From Impatiens glandulifera (lineage: Eukaryota; Streptophyta; Magnoliopsida; Ericales; Balsaminaceae): 64,000 bases of DNA. The notes under the pieces were generated by a model that worked only from the letters and a program-made list of their open reading frames with translations, was not told where the DNA came from and did no database searches. A program made the position numbers and the translations under genes. Location of the stretch: NCBI RefSeq assembly GCF_907164915.1, contig NC_061863.1, positions 45,419,382 to 45,483,381 of the forward strand, given 5' to 3'. Shown here in pieces: positions 1 through 11,703 of this stretch (position 1 is the stretch's first letter; every line of letters starts with the position of its first letter).

Positions 1-720
1 CATTGAGATTGCGAGTTACCTGAAATATTGGGCATGTCATTAATGCTCAGTTTACCAAAGATACACATGAAAGGAGATGTACAATGTGAAAGTAAACTAA
101 GTTGGGAACCTGTATATTTGGAAATATAAAACAAAACTTTAACACATTTCACAGTGTATTAAGTACCAACTGGAGGAGAAAATGTCTGAGAAGTAGACAT
201 AAGAAGAGAAAACGGAAGTTGTCTAGTGGAAAAACAGGTAAAGACTTGTTGCAATCTGTTTTTGGATAATCCAAGGGTTACTGGGAATAATTGATCATTA
301 GAAGAAAAAATTAATTTTAAGTAAATCGTCTTAATGTAAATTGAAATAGGAGTGGACAATATAAATACTTGTCAGGCATGGGATAGCATCTTAGATTTAG
401 GTCACCTCAATACCAGGTATTAGTTATACAACAATATCCCAAGTCAAAAAGCCCATGTAATGGTTATGCTAGAACCCAAAGGTAGAAGCACAGTATGTTT
501 TTCTACATGGACAAGGTAAAAGTTGTACGATCTTATCCCAAGTCAAGAACCATGTAAATGGCCATGTTAGAACACAAAAGGTAAAAGTAAAGCTGTTGGT
601 AATCCTATAACAACCTCAAGCTTGATACTAGAATCTAGCTGCATCCAGAAATCCACATAATTGAGTTCATATTGAAACTTGGAAGTAATATTTAGGTCAA
701 CTTTTGAAAATAGACTCCAG
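1..720. other. Left-edge sequence, no confident gene
   Basis: No gene could be assigned. A 66-codon open frame on the minus strand (159-359) has a protein-like composition but no motif I recognise. The block around 435-505 is repeated imperfectly around 534-600, about 99 bp further on: both copies contain a TATCCCAAGTCAA core followed by an ATGTAATGG/ATGTAAATGG-like stretch. This could be the 3' part (late exons, introns or UTR) of the possible minus-strand gene whose first exon may lie near 1360. Confidence 0.3.
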
Positions 721-721
721 G

Positions 722-1440
722 TCATGTATTATAAGCCAAAGTCGGTGCAGGAAGTTGGAAGTCAATTCCAAATAAAGCCATAAATAGATTATCCAATGCA
801 CAGACTGGGACAAGTGCAGGTTTTACTCCTATCAACTTACCTACAATAATTTGTCCTAAATTAACTGTGTCAAGCACTTTGGGAATTGAAGAAATAAGCC
901 ATCTATCCACCTGGCTTGTTATATGCAAGAAAAAATAATCTTTGATTTGCTAACAGAAGAACCAAAGACCAAAAGAGGAGAATCTATTTTCACCACATCA
1001 TTCTCCATCAAAATATCAATGTAATTCAACAGGGAGATACGTTACAAATTGATCACTTAAATTGAACCTAAGTTCGATTATGTCTATCCTGATACTTACA
1101 ACTCAACTCATAGACTTCAATTCCCTACTATAATATTTGCAACAGTAATATGCTCGATTTAAGTTCAAAACATATTGGGTAACTGAAACACATGAATTAA
1201 TTCCATGATAGCAAACAAAAATGATTGAAGGATGCCAGGAAAGAAGAATGCAAATCCATGATAGTAATTAATTCCCAAAACACATAAATATAGAATGTAA
1301 ACTGCATTATCTCCAAGAATTAGAGTCAACATAATGAGCTCAGAGAACCTGATTGTTGTCCTCCATGAAGATGAAGATGAAGAATCTCAGCAATCAGCAC
1401 AGAGAGTGTAATTGAGTGAGTGTGTATTGTGTTGTGAGCG
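722..1440 (-). CDS. Possible 5' part of an unidentified minus-strand gene
   Basis: This is a weak gene candidate. On the minus strand a CT-rich leader is followed by ATG at about 1362-1364 and six codons (Met-Glu-Asp-Asn-Asn-Gln) that end at a GT splice donor, as in a short first coding exon. Further along, minus-strand 722-928 is open for 68 codons with a hydrophobic, protein-like composition (a VNLGQIIVGKL stretch), and a GTAAG donor-like site lies inside it. I recognise no family and cannot chain the exons in one frame. It may instead be a pseudogene or a non-coding transcript. Confidence 0.22.
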
Positions 1441-1713
1441 CGCCTAAGAAAATGTTTGGATTTCAGAATAGATGAAGATGATGATGATCTTAGTCTTAAA
1501 AGAACACAGGCCCATTATAGAGAATTAATTAAATTCAAGTCCAAGTCCAAGTCCAACATTAGGTCTAGTATTTATCTAATGCTTATTTCTCTGGCCATAC
1601 TAAAATTATTAACTTTTAAATTTTCAACATATAATTTACTCATACAAATTAAGAAAAAAATTATAATTAAGTCAATTGTTTTTTTCAAACTCTCCATGAA
1701 GGATGATACACTT

Positions 1714-1800
1714 GGGCTTGTTTGATGAACGAGTTAATAGGATAAAACCTAACTTTATCTCAAAACTTAAACATCATATCAACTCTCTCATTATTAATTT
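1714..1800. mobile_element. MITE-end remnant (GGGCTTGTTTGATG type)
   Basis: The block beginning GGGCTTGTTTGATG is followed by a stretch that reappears near 6853, with shared GGATAAAAC and TTTATCTCAAAACT segments and then ATCATATCAA. Two diverged copies with the same end point to a MITE family, probably Tourist/Harbinger-like from the end sequence. The opposite end of this copy was not found. Confidence 0.35.
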
Positions 1801-4800
1801 TATCTGTTTTATTTAAGTTTGTCTTTAGTCTACTTAAGTTTCGGTGAGTTAAAATCGAAAATTGATAATTTAATGTTAAATTGTAAAACTCGTAAAAACT
1901 CATTAAGAGTTTAGTTTTTAAAAATATTAATTATATATTATTATATATATATATATAATTTAAGTGTTTTATATATTCATAATTTTAAAATATATATATA
2001 TATAATTAAAAAATAATAAATAAATAAATAAATGATATTATAACATAGTTATATTTACCAAACTAATTATATTAATTTATTTATTTGAATAAATATATTT
2101 TTTAATTTTAAATATAAATTTATTTATTTTTCACGTAAGATGGTATAAAATCGTAAAATCAAAATTATTTATAAATTTAAAATCGTAAAAATTAAATATT
2201 CAAGAGTTTACCTAAAATTAAATTCGTTATTTTTATCAAATATAGCAAAATATTAAGAATCAACAGGAAATTTTAACTATATTGGACAACCTTGAATATA
2301 TATATATATATACTTTTTTATTTTATTTTTATTTTTCACTATCTAACTCTCTTTAATTAGTGCTAGTACAACATGAGAATTTTAGTCTATTAAACATTAA
2401 AACATTGAATTAATTGAATAGAACTATCAAACAAAATCTGTTAATTTGAATAAACTTAGTTAGCACTTATGCTATAAGAAAGCAAACACATTCTACACAA
2501 ATTTTGAAACTCCAAATATTCAAGTAAAAAGGCCCTAATCCAACATTAATTTTTCTTTTTAATGGTTAATTAATCATTTTAGTGTATTTTTTTTGTTTAC
2601 TTTATGTTTATGTTGTGCTTAAATAATATTTTGTAATGAAATGATATTTCTTCACAAAAGAAAATGGTTAATTAAGCATTTTAGGTTTATTTTCCTAAAA
2701 TTTGATCCTAGTTTAAAACACCATATTAAAATAAGAGATTGAGATGGTAGATTCACTCGTAAACAAAATGGTAATAGTAACCAAAAATATCAACTTGGTC
2801 ATAAGATCTTGGTTACAAAAGAAAATTTGTTAAGCCTCCAAAACTATTTATTTGCAAATTCAATATTAACAAATATCGAGTAAATTGTATGACGATATAT
2901 TTGAACAACATATAACGAGACGACTTTTATGTAACATAACATATATAGGTAAGTTTGAGCTGGCATTGATTGTTGTATTTATGGGGAAACGAGTTTGCTT
3001 CAAAATATGAATAAATTCTCCACATGAATATGAGCAAAATGATAGACCAAATTGAGGGTTCTAATTCATAGACAGATCAAGTGATGAATGGTCATGCGTG
3101 AAAGGGAGGGGTATTGATTTTCCTTTTGTTATTGGAGTAAGAATAATCCTCTTTTGACGGTCACAATATTAATGAATGACTTATTTGGTATTTGGCATTA
3201 GATCCTTTCTCCTAAAGTTGTACATTTTCTACACATAGTTCAAAAATCAGTATATCCCTCCTCATAAACTTCGAGATAATTTATATTGCAATTTGTGTAT
3301 AACTACCTAGAATTTTATCTCCACACAATTAGGGGTAGAAAGAGTCGACCTAAGAGATCAAAATAATACAAGTTTAATTTCCACTTAAACCTGACTCGGA
3401 CATTAAATTATTGTTACGATCTTCCCAATGTGTGCAAGACTTTCACAATATTTTTTTTTTACTTACAACAAATGATGACAAAGCGTGTCAAAAGTGTTTA
3501 TAAAAAGTCTGAGTCATAATTTGTTTTTTGTTTTTTAAGTATGTGAAAAGGAGAATAATATTGTTGTAAGGCATTTATTTCATTAGACCATTCAAATATT
3601 TGAATTAATATATTCCACCACTCTTGACATCTAGGGCTTAATCGTTTCACACTAACTTTTCTTTACTTTATGAAAATTAAATTAAAATTTGGTGATGTAA
3701 GATTTTCATGAACTTACCAACAATCATAAACTGTTTTTTTAGATGCTTATATAGGCTTCCTTGTGAATTTTCTTGGTTTTTCTGATCTATTTTCTTAGAG
3801 CTTGATTGATATTAGGTTATTTAGGATTTTTATTTTGTTTTTGAAAGAAAAAAAATATTTAACAAAAAAGTATGTTATCTAGATTTTGTTGTAAGGTGAG
3901 AAATAACATAATACATCATAACATGATTTTCATTTCTATTTAATGATTGCTTTTTTAAGTGAAAAAATGATTAAAGTAAATTAATAATATTTTAGTTAAT
4001 AAATTAAATGACTAAATACTTTAAAAAAAAATAAGATGTCATATTTTTGTAATTGAAATTATTTTTAAGGTTGGTTAACATGTATAACCTTTTAAATTAA
4101 CAATTTTAGTGGGAATTTAACTTAAATGTTTTAATATTTTAATTCATTTAACTTGTATGGTTCATGTTCGTGGATGATTTTGATTTTTATTTTTTATGAT
4201 TTTTTTAATTAAATGAGAACTAGTTTGACGTCTGACGCATCACAAACATGGTCCTCCGTTTAAACTTAAAGCGTTTTTTTTTTATGGAATCGAACTCGTA
4301 ACATTTTGATCTCTTAACTCGACTCTTACGATAGGTACTTTTATATTTTTATATTTGGTCACTTCCAATCTTCACCATTTAATTATAATAGCACTCTTTT
4401 TTTAAAGATATTAAAAACATATATACCTGAACTCTTAACATATTACTAATTAATTAAACAACAATCAATAACAATTTTTAAAGTAATCTTACTTGTTATA
4501 TATATATATATAAATAGTCAATGAAATCAAACAAATAGTAACCCTAACCAACAAATTAGATCTCATCTTTCTAATAAATGTGGTAAAGTGCGACTATCAC
4601 TGGACACAAAAAGTGGCAATAATTTAATAATTTATTTTCATACATGTATTTTACTTGGTGTGAAATATGTTTAGTTTTTGTAATTAATTGAGATTATATA
4701 TGAATTAAAGGCGAGTGCATGCATGATTCAATTATTTATTGTCATGTCTAATTAAAACAAACCCATAACAAATATTAAAACCATCTTTTCTGTCACAATG

Positions 4801-4930
4801 ACATATATATGAGTTTGCATGAATTTGTTTGTATTAAAATATAGCAAATATATGTTTATAAAGTTATCTAAAAAGTAAAGTGAGTCTGAACATATCCAGA
4901 AATTGATTTGCAAACTGAGTCAGCCAAACT
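1801..4930. other. AT-rich intergenic DNA
   Basis: No open frame with recognisable protein content was seen on either strand. The stretch holds (TA)n runs (for example around 1940-2005, 2297-2312 and 4498-4512) and poly-A/T tracts. I see no tRNA, rRNA or intact transposon. Confidence 0.6.
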
Positions 4931-5070
4931 CTTAAATTAAATATCACAACAATTACAGGAAGGCCCCTAATCTTTTGGGTGATACCATATATAGCCAAAA
5001 CTTCATCCATTTTTCTAACTTAGCGACAATAACAGATTGACATCTCCAGCCTCCTTGAGGTCCTGAATTT

Positions 5071-5266
5071 GATCCATAAAAAAAGACCTCTACTAAGATC
5101 GGCTAGAACAGGGCTCAAGTCAAAAGGAATTACTGAATAACTTAGTAGAACTGATATGACCGCTATAGATGGTCCGATACTGAATAAAGTAGTCTCTCGG
5201 AGAAGATCCTTCTTGAAAAGCAGTCCCATCTGCTGGAGCTTGTTGAATCATTCCCAAAGGACCAGC
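5071..5266 (-). pseudogene. ndhA: Nuclear plastid-DNA fragment of ndhA (NUPT)
   Basis: Read on the minus strand, this stretch matches an internal part of plastid NdhA, a membrane subunit of the chloroplast NADH dehydrogenase-like complex. Recognisable pieces are a GPLG segment, an ADGT segment, [20 protein letters not shown] and VLADLS followed by FLWI. Several residues differ from plastid NdhA as I remember it, and a few codons between ADGT and TLFS are altered or missing. Similarity stops abruptly after FLWI at about 5071. Only about 65 codons remain and there is no start, so this is an old, non-functional insertion of plastid DNA in the nucleus. The identification rests on remembered family sequence. 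Confidence 0.75.
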
Positions 5267-5289
5267 TGGTTAAATGATTAAGTGTGTTT

Positions 5290-6850
5290 ACGGGCTATGT
5301 GTTTAACCCGCGGAAATTTATCGCACTCTAAATGATAGAATTTTCAAAATAAAAATAAAAAACTTCAATAATACGATGAATTGCACCTACAAAAATATTT
5401 CATCTTAATTTTCACTCACTTAATATATATAGTTGACATAAGTTTTGAAATAAAAATTAAACTTATGTTAATCAAATTAATTATTATATTGTAATCGTCC
5501 CTTCTTTCTTATATATTGTTCTGATTCTATATAGAATATATTAAGAATTTGATCGGATATTTTATGTTAAAATTATGAGACAAATTCACTAAAATAATTC
5601 AAGTGATAAAAATAATTTTAAAGATATTAAAATTTACAAGTTCAATATACACTTAAACGTTTTAAATAAAGGTGAAAGTTAACTCGGTAATATATCTTCC
5701 AACATTTTATACTCGGATTAGTGTGAGTTCAAATAGTATGTGGAAAAATTGGTTTAGATATAGAACTATAACATTTAAAATTCTTTAAGGACTTCTTTGC
5801 AGTTTGGGAAAAAGTTAAAAAAAAGGCCATCTAATTTCCAAAATAAAAAAGTGATAGAATATTTATTATTAATATTTGAAAATAAAAATAAAATGAGGTT
5901 TAAACTAGCCGACTAGACTAAAATTGGGTGGCATGCAACCGTTCCTTTTTCTCTGTCACTAATTTGTATATTTTCGAAAGTAGGGAAAGTTGGCTGTTAT
6001 ATATTATTTTATAATAATAATAATAATAATATAAATATATATTATATGGATTGCTACCAATGAATAATAATGATATGCATAGTGGACTTTAACTCATACA
6101 GCTCACCCACAACCAAAACTTACAACCTATAAAGCTTGTTTGATATGTTTTTTTTGAAAAATTGGGTTATTAATTTGAAATTAATATTATGTTATTTTCT
6201 TTTTATCCCTTTCTTTGTCGAATCCAGGCTAACTATAATTCTAATTTATTGTTTTGTTTTACTTTTTACGTAAATTATTTGAATGGGTAAACTAAAACTC
6301 ATTTAAACATAATTACAATTCTAATTATTCACCACACCATGTAGTATGAATCGGCTCAAGAGATCAAAATATTACGGGTTCAATTTCAGCTATAAATGCT
6401 TAAGCGGAATCATGGTTGTAAAGTGTCATATTAGTTCTCAATTAATTAAAAAAAAAATTAGTTATTCTCGTGCATGCAAACACACTATTTGCTTTTATTA
6501 AATAGAGGAGAAGCAATAAAATATATTAATTAGCTTTAGATTTGAGCAACGTAGGCAGATGCATGTCTTTTTATTCTCTCTTTTCACTATTTATATATAT
6601 AATGTCTCTCGTGCATGCAATAAAATGAAAAGGAGAGATAATAAAAAAACAATTATAGTAGACATTTGCCTTTGCTTTTGATTAACCCTAGTTCCCTTTT
6701 CCCAACATAAATATATATATTGGGATTTGGTCTCACCTCACATAATTATTAACAAATTCTCAACCCTATCCATTCTCAACTCTTCTCACCTGGACCTACC
6801 TCCTTTTCTTTTCTTTTTTTTCATTTTATTTATTTATTGATTTCATACGT
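5290..6850. other. AT-rich intergenic DNA
   Basis: No gene was seen. The stretch holds an (AAT)n run near 6013-6030, poly-A/T tracts and scattered TA repeats. Confidence 0.55.
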
Positions 6851-6852
6851 AT

Positions 6853-7131
6853 GGGCTTGTTTGATGTTTCATTATTTGGGATAAAACTCAGTTTTTATCT
6901 CAAAACTCAAATATCATATCAATAATTTAATCAATACTTTTATTTATTTAAATACAAAAATTACTCTACAATTTATCCTTTCTCTCAAATACATCTCACT
7001 TAAACCATATCCTCTAAAATCAAAAGATAAATTAATCTTTAAATTTTAAAAATCAATTTTTTCCTACTTTTATTCAACAAAGATTTGTATGAGAAAATTC
7101 AGATAAAACCCAAAAAAACTCATTCCTCGAC
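6853..7131. mobile_element. MITE remnant of the GGGCTTGTTTGATG family
   Basis: The left end, GGGCTTGTTTGATG, and the following 75 bases resemble those at 1714. The right end, around 7090-7131, read in reverse complement carries a GGGTTTTATCTG segment and a decayed inverted version of the left end. The length of about 280 bp and the lack of coding capacity fit a MITE. No clear target-site duplication was found. Confidence 0.35.
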
Positions 7132-8504
7132 CAGTTGTAGTTATATAATAAATTGGCTTAGTATATATGATATCCTTCTTCTAAATAGATAAGTTCTTCT
7201 CTCATTTCATTGACATGTTTCGTCTCTTTCTTTGCAGCAAAATAGATAATATTATCGGATCTGAATATTTATTTTTTCTAATATATAAAGAGTTTTTAAA
7301 AATTAGTTTTTATCTGAATGTTCTTTATCATATTTACTAATGATTTATATGAATTTTTATTAATTTGATCATATAAATAAATAATCAATTTACATTTGAC
7401 ATAACTTTTTTCAACATTACTTAGTAACATTTGACAAATTAAATTTTATTAAATAGAGATTATTCTGACACACCGCTTAATTGGTTTGCTCGGTTTGATT
7501 TTCTTCATCATTTATTATTATTATTATTGAGTTCAAATGAATCCGTCTTTAAAGTAAAAAAATATTGTGTGATTGGTGATCATATATATTCATTATAATT
7601 TTAATCTCTATAAATTTGTTTAGAACTTTATTTGGTTCATTTGATTTTTTAAATGTTATTTTTTATTATTTATAAATTAATATTTTATATGTAATTTTTT
7701 ATTTAATTTAATGAGAATTAATTTTTTATTTAATTTAATGAGAATTAATTTTGTATTTAATTTTAAAAAAAAGGTGAATTAATGTTTAAAACTTGATGGG
7801 ATTTTGAGTCATATTCAAAATGATTAATGATCATAATTATAATATAAACTTGTTTTCAAAAAATTACTTAAAGTAGTTATTTTAAATTTCAACTCAAATA
7901 CTTTCTTTTGTTTTTGTTGCTTCATAATACATTAATACACATCGGTAAATGGTAATGAATAAGACAGCTGGAAACCACACACCACATGCAAATATATATG
8001 AGTCCTGACTTTTTTTTTTTTTTTTTTAACCTTTTATAACGTTGTTATTATTATCGTACAAAACAAAAAGATAATTTATTTATAGCATAGTTCCAATTTA
8101 ACCTTCCTATACAAATATTTATATGGTATAAAATTATTTATAGAATGTTAAATTATAAAATGACCCTCAAAGAAGTAATATCATCATAAATTCAGCTGAT
8201 TATAAATATACATAAACCTTTCATGCTAACTTGTCTCATTATAGGATTAAACCCAACATGTGGCATTCTGCCAATATATATATAGTAAAATAATTAATAG
8301 ACTGACAATGGAAAAAGACAATCAACTAACATCTATTATAATAGCTAACCTTTGTACTCTTCCTCTATTTATCATCATGATGGCTAAAATTAGGTCTAAG
8401 CAAATTTTTATTAAAAAATGAAAAACTTAATTGAATTGAACATGAAAAAATTAGGTTTAGTTTATGTATCTTTTAATTCAGGTAATCTGATTAGAAAAAT
8501 ATGT
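7132..8504. other. AT-rich intergenic DNA with small tandem repeats
   Basis: No gene was seen. A 27-bp unit containing AATGAGAATTAATTTT is repeated directly around 7700-7760. There is a long T run at about 8011-8028 and an (ATT)n run near 7512. Confidence 0.5.
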
Positions 8505-8668
8505 GATTTTTTTTTTACTCATTTGAATTGAATTTGTGGTTTAACTTCATTATTATTTTGTGTTTATGTCATTTTAATTTATTTGCGATTTTTTTTTTAC
8601 TCATTTGAATTGAATTTGTGGTTTAACTTCATTATTATTTTGTGTTTATGTCATTTTAATTTATTTGC
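8505..8668. repeat. Perfect 82-bp tandem duplication
   Basis: Positions 8505-8586 and 8587-8668 are nearly or fully identical. Each contains the ten-T run, then ACTCATTTGAATTGAATTTG and CATTATTATTTTGTGTTTAT. The only difference I see is at the start (GTGATT against GCGATT). This is a recent local duplication. Confidence 0.9.
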
Positions 8669-8689
8669 GATTTTAATTATATCGAGTTA

Positions 8690-9270
8690 AATCTGGTTGA
8701 GATCAGGTTAAGTCAAGTAGGTCGGATTCGGGTCAATTTGAACAAATAGGTTAACAAATTAATAAGCTTATTCATATTTTTTCTTTCAAATAAACTTATA
8801 TATTAAATTAAGGCCTCGTTCGGATAGGAATTATTTAAATAACCTGGATTATTTGGGGGGTGAAGGGTCTCATTGTCCCAATGACGACCTAAACAAAATC
8901 CTGACAGACAAACCCTCTATGAAAGAAAAATGTTCATATCCGCAGGTATTGTTTATCATGATTTTTGTGATCGAAAAACTCAAGGTTAAAAGTGTAGTCT
9001 CCTCGAAACTCTTTGAACCTACTACATTGCCGACTTAGTTAATACTCTACATACCGCGATAAAATAATATTTTGAAATAATGTATTTTGAATTTGATTAT
9101 TGACAATTTAGAATAAACAGTTTTGATTATTCAATTAAGAAGGAATGAATTAAAATTTGTTTTTTGATTTAGAACTTGAGAAAGGATAAAAAATTATCCA
9201 TATTTCCTTCCTGTTTAAATAAACCATTTCCAAAATACAAATAAAAACATGAACTCTTCTCCAATTATAC
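8690..9270. other. Intergenic DNA downstream of the AAA-ATPase gene
   Basis: No gene was seen. A TAA followed by GGCCTCGTTCGGAT at about 8810 looks like the target duplication and end of a Tourist/Harbinger-like MITE, but I did not find the matching right end. The last part will include the 3' UTR of the AAA-ATPase gene. Confidence 0.4.
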
Positions 9271-9278
9271 AAATAAAA

Positions 9279-10859
9279 TCAGTTAGGCTTGTCACTTTCA
9301 TCATCATCTTCTTCACCAGCAGCACCTTTCTTGCAAATCTCTGATCGTAACTGATCATCAATTTCATCAGAGTTCAGATCAATCACACTATCCAAAGCTC
9401 TCTTCTCTTGTTCCTCTTCCTCTCTCCTTATTCCATCTTTTCCCCTGTTCTTCTCCGATCTCCCTTTCAAAACCTCCATCAGTTCCGCAACCGCCTTAAC
9501 TCTATCCCGTCGATTCTTTATCAATACCTCACTCACATCCGCCGGCGTCATCTCCGCCTTATCAATCACATCCTCCAATTGCTTCTCCACATTCTCCGCC
9601 AAATCTCCATCTCCGTAATCCAGATAGTTCTTCAGTAATATCTTCAACGAAGGAAACGAACAGTAAGACATGAATATATGCATATCCATTCTTCCACTCC
9701 TCAACAATGCCGGATCTAGTTTCTCGATATGATTCGTCGTGAATACGAATATCCTCTCGCTTCCACAGCACGACCAGAGTCCGTCTGTGAAGTTTAACAG
9801 TCCGGATAGAGTAATCGAGTTTCCACCTTCATCTGCACCGGGGAAACCGCCTCGTAACTCCGGCGGAGGTCCGTCGTATTGCTCACGTCCTCCACCGCCA
9901 CCGCCACCGCCGATCTTCTTCTTACGATGAGTGAGATTGATCGAGCAATCGATATCCTCGATGACTATAATCGATTTGGAGCTCGTCTTCATGAGTAACT
10001 TCCTCAACTCGGAATTGTTATGCACCTCTGTTAATTCCAGGTCGTAGATATCGTAGCCGAGGAAATTAGCCATGGCGGCAATCATACTCGACTTACCAGT
10101 TCCTGGAGGACCGTATAATAGGTAACCTCTCTTCCACGCCCTACCTGTTTTCTGATAAAAAGACTGTCCGTTAGCGAAATCCTTCAGATCCGCCATGATT
10201 TGCTGTTTTAATTTTGGATCCATAGCTAGGGTATCAAATGTGCTCGGATGCTTAAACGGCACAGATTCCCAAGGATGTCCTCTAGAATCGAGAGATCCGC
10301 CGCGGGAGTTTGTGTAAAGAAACCGATCCTGATTCTTCCTTCTGATTTCATTCGCCTTATCCATGATATGATCGAGGTAAGGTTCGAGAATGAGACATTT
10401 CTCTCTTTTCCGAATCCTGAGAGTGAATCCGCGTTTCTCATCGGGAAGCGGTCGCCAGGAGAGCGTTTGCGATTGACGCTGAGTGACGACGTGTTCCCAA
10501 AGGACGGGTACACCTCTGAAGACGTCGACGAGTCGGTCGTTGTTGGCGAGGCCGAAGGTGACTGCGGATGAGTTAACGGCGCGAGTTAGACTGAGTCGAC
10601 TGGTGCCTGTTGATGAGGCGGTGGTTGAAGCGGCGGATGTGCTTAGGTAGAGTTGAGCTGCGTTGTAGAGTTCGTTTGTGTTGACGCCGTCGATTTCTGT
10701 GATGTCGTAAAAGCAGTAGGATGAACACCAGTTGAAGAGACGATTGAAGAGCTTTGCTATAGCAAAACGGAGCTCCGGTGGAAGAACAGTGTGAAGGAGA
10801 CTTTGACAGAAAGCCCAAACTCCCATCATCGATGCCAAAGAGGTCCAGAATTCCTTCAT
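9279..10859 (-). CDS. AAA-ATPase, AATP1/BCS1-like (At5g57480-type), 526 aa
   Basis: An intact, intronless reading frame encodes an AAA-type ATPase of the plant family related to mitochondrial BCS1. Members sit in membranes (mitochondrial outer membrane, ER or plasma membrane) and many respond to stress or ABA; none has a well-defined substrate. The N-terminal part (residues 1-50) has a hydrophobic, membrane-type segment, and residues 30-200 form the AAA-associated N-terminal region with a DITEIDG motif. The ATPase core has Walker A GPPGTGKSS (250-258), Walker B IIVIEDID (297-304), a sensor-1 TTNH (374-377) and the conserved arginines in LLRSGRMD (386-393). Eight glycines (317-324) sit in the loop after Walker B, where this family varies most. 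The C-terminus is charged and acidic. Length and order match the family, most like At5g57480/At4g25835 from memory. The Met at 10859 gives the family's usual N-terminus. Confidence 0.93.
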   Translation of the reverse strand: MKEFWTSLASMMGVWAFCQSLLHTVLPPELRFAIAKLFNRLFNWCSSYCFYDITEIDGVNTNELYNAAQLYLSTSAASTTASSTGTSRLSLTRAVNSSAVTFGLANNDRLVDVFRGVPVLWEHVVTQRQSQTLSWRPLPDEKRGFTLRIRKREKCLILEPYLDHIMDKANEIRRKNQDRFLYTNSRGGSLDSRGHPWESVPFKHPSTFDTLAMDPKLKQQIMADLKDFANGQSFYQKTGRAWKRGYLLYGPPGTGKSSMIAAMANFLGYDIYDLELTEVHNNSELRKLLMKTSSKSIIVIEDIDCSINLTHRKKKIGGGGGGGGREQYDGPPPELRGGFPGADEGGNSITLSGLLNFTDGLWSCCGSERIFVFTTNHIEKLDPALLRSGRMDMHIFMSYCSFPSLKILLKNYLDYGDGDLAENVEKQLEDVIDKAEMTPADVSEVLIKNRRDRVKAVAELMEVLKGRSEKNRGKDGIRREEEEQEKRALDSVIDLNSDEIDDQLRSEICKKGAAGEEDDDESDKPN

Positions 10860-10981
10860 TTTTGTATCAATGGCTTCTTTTATTTTCTTTAATTAATTAA
10901 TTAATTCTCTCTCTCTGTAGGAAGCATTCGCATGAATGAATGATGGATGGATGGAGCAGTAGTTTTGAGTTCAAGACGTCG

Positions 10982-10993
10982 CTATATTTATAG
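10982..10993 (-). promoter_or_regulatory. Probable TATA box of the AAA-ATPase gene
   Basis: On the minus strand this reads CTATAAATATAG and lies about 123 bases upstream of the ATG. Between it and the ATG are a CT/GA microsatellite (about 10903-10917) and an (AATT)n run, both common in plant 5' UTRs. The position is plausible for a TATA box, with a leader of roughly 90-100 bases. Confidence 0.55.
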
Positions 10994-11350
10994 TCGAGGG
11001 TAAAATGGTATCCAGCTCTTTTTTCTCTCTTTTTTCTTTTTCTATTCTTTTTTATCTATTTTAATTCTTAATTATATTTTTTTAAACAAATTTAAATAAT
11101 ATAAAATTTTAAAAACCTTAACCATTTGTCACATAACCCCTTATCAAACAAGCTTGTAGCCTTGTAGGTTTTTTTATTAAAAACAAATTTCTTATTTGAG
11201 GTAAAGAAGAGTGAGTTATTTAAGTAAAATAGTCCAAATATTTTAGTCAATTTTCATTTTCTAGAAAATGGAATTATATATTTGTTTAGACACGACTTGT
11301 GGAGAAAAAACTTATTTATCCCTCCTTCCCCCATTAATTTATGATATTAT
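10994..11350. other. Upstream region of the AAA-ATPase gene
   Basis: T-rich promoter-proximal DNA with no other gene. A segment near 11130-11160 reads, in reverse complement, as a GCTTGTTTGATAAGGGGTTAT MITE-like end without an obvious partner. Confidence 0.4.
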
Positions 11351-11351
11351 T

Positions 11352-11703
11352 AGTTTGTTTGGATTGGGTTATTTGTATTTTTAGGGTGAAAAAAACAATA
11401 ATTTTAAAGAGGCCATAATTATTTTATTTTATTTTTTTTAAAATGACATAAATGGTATTGATATACATATATATAAAGAAAATGTTACCATAAAGATTAA
11501 ACACATAGCTCGCAAACACATTTAACCCGACGTAGACTCGAACCCAGTATCTTTCAAGGAGGCTGAAAAAATAAAACATATTTCAAATAGAAGGTATTTT
11601 AGTATTTTGTTTTAATGAATTGAATGGTATAAAGAAAAAAAAATAAGAAATGAAGTAATATTTGATTAGTTTAGATTATTTAAATAATTCAAACCAAACA
11701 AGA
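11352..11703. mobile_element. MITE, about 350 bp, TTTGTTTGG ends
   Basis: The left end, AGTTTGTTTGGATTGGGTTA, is mirrored at the right end, whose reverse complement reads ATCTTGTTTGGTTTGAATTA. There is no coding capacity. The ends resemble the other short elements in this window that carry TTGTTTG near their termini (Tourist-like). No clean target duplication was found. Confidence 0.45.

Noticed and set aside
8853..9038. 61-codon plus-strand frame
   Set aside because: No similarity and no supporting splice or promoter signals; it may be MITE-derived.
9408..10571. Plus-strand open frames opposite the AAA-ATPase (9408-9638, 9739-9930, 10248-10571)
   Set aside because: They are antisense shadows of a clearly coding minus-strand frame with family motifs; no independent similarity.
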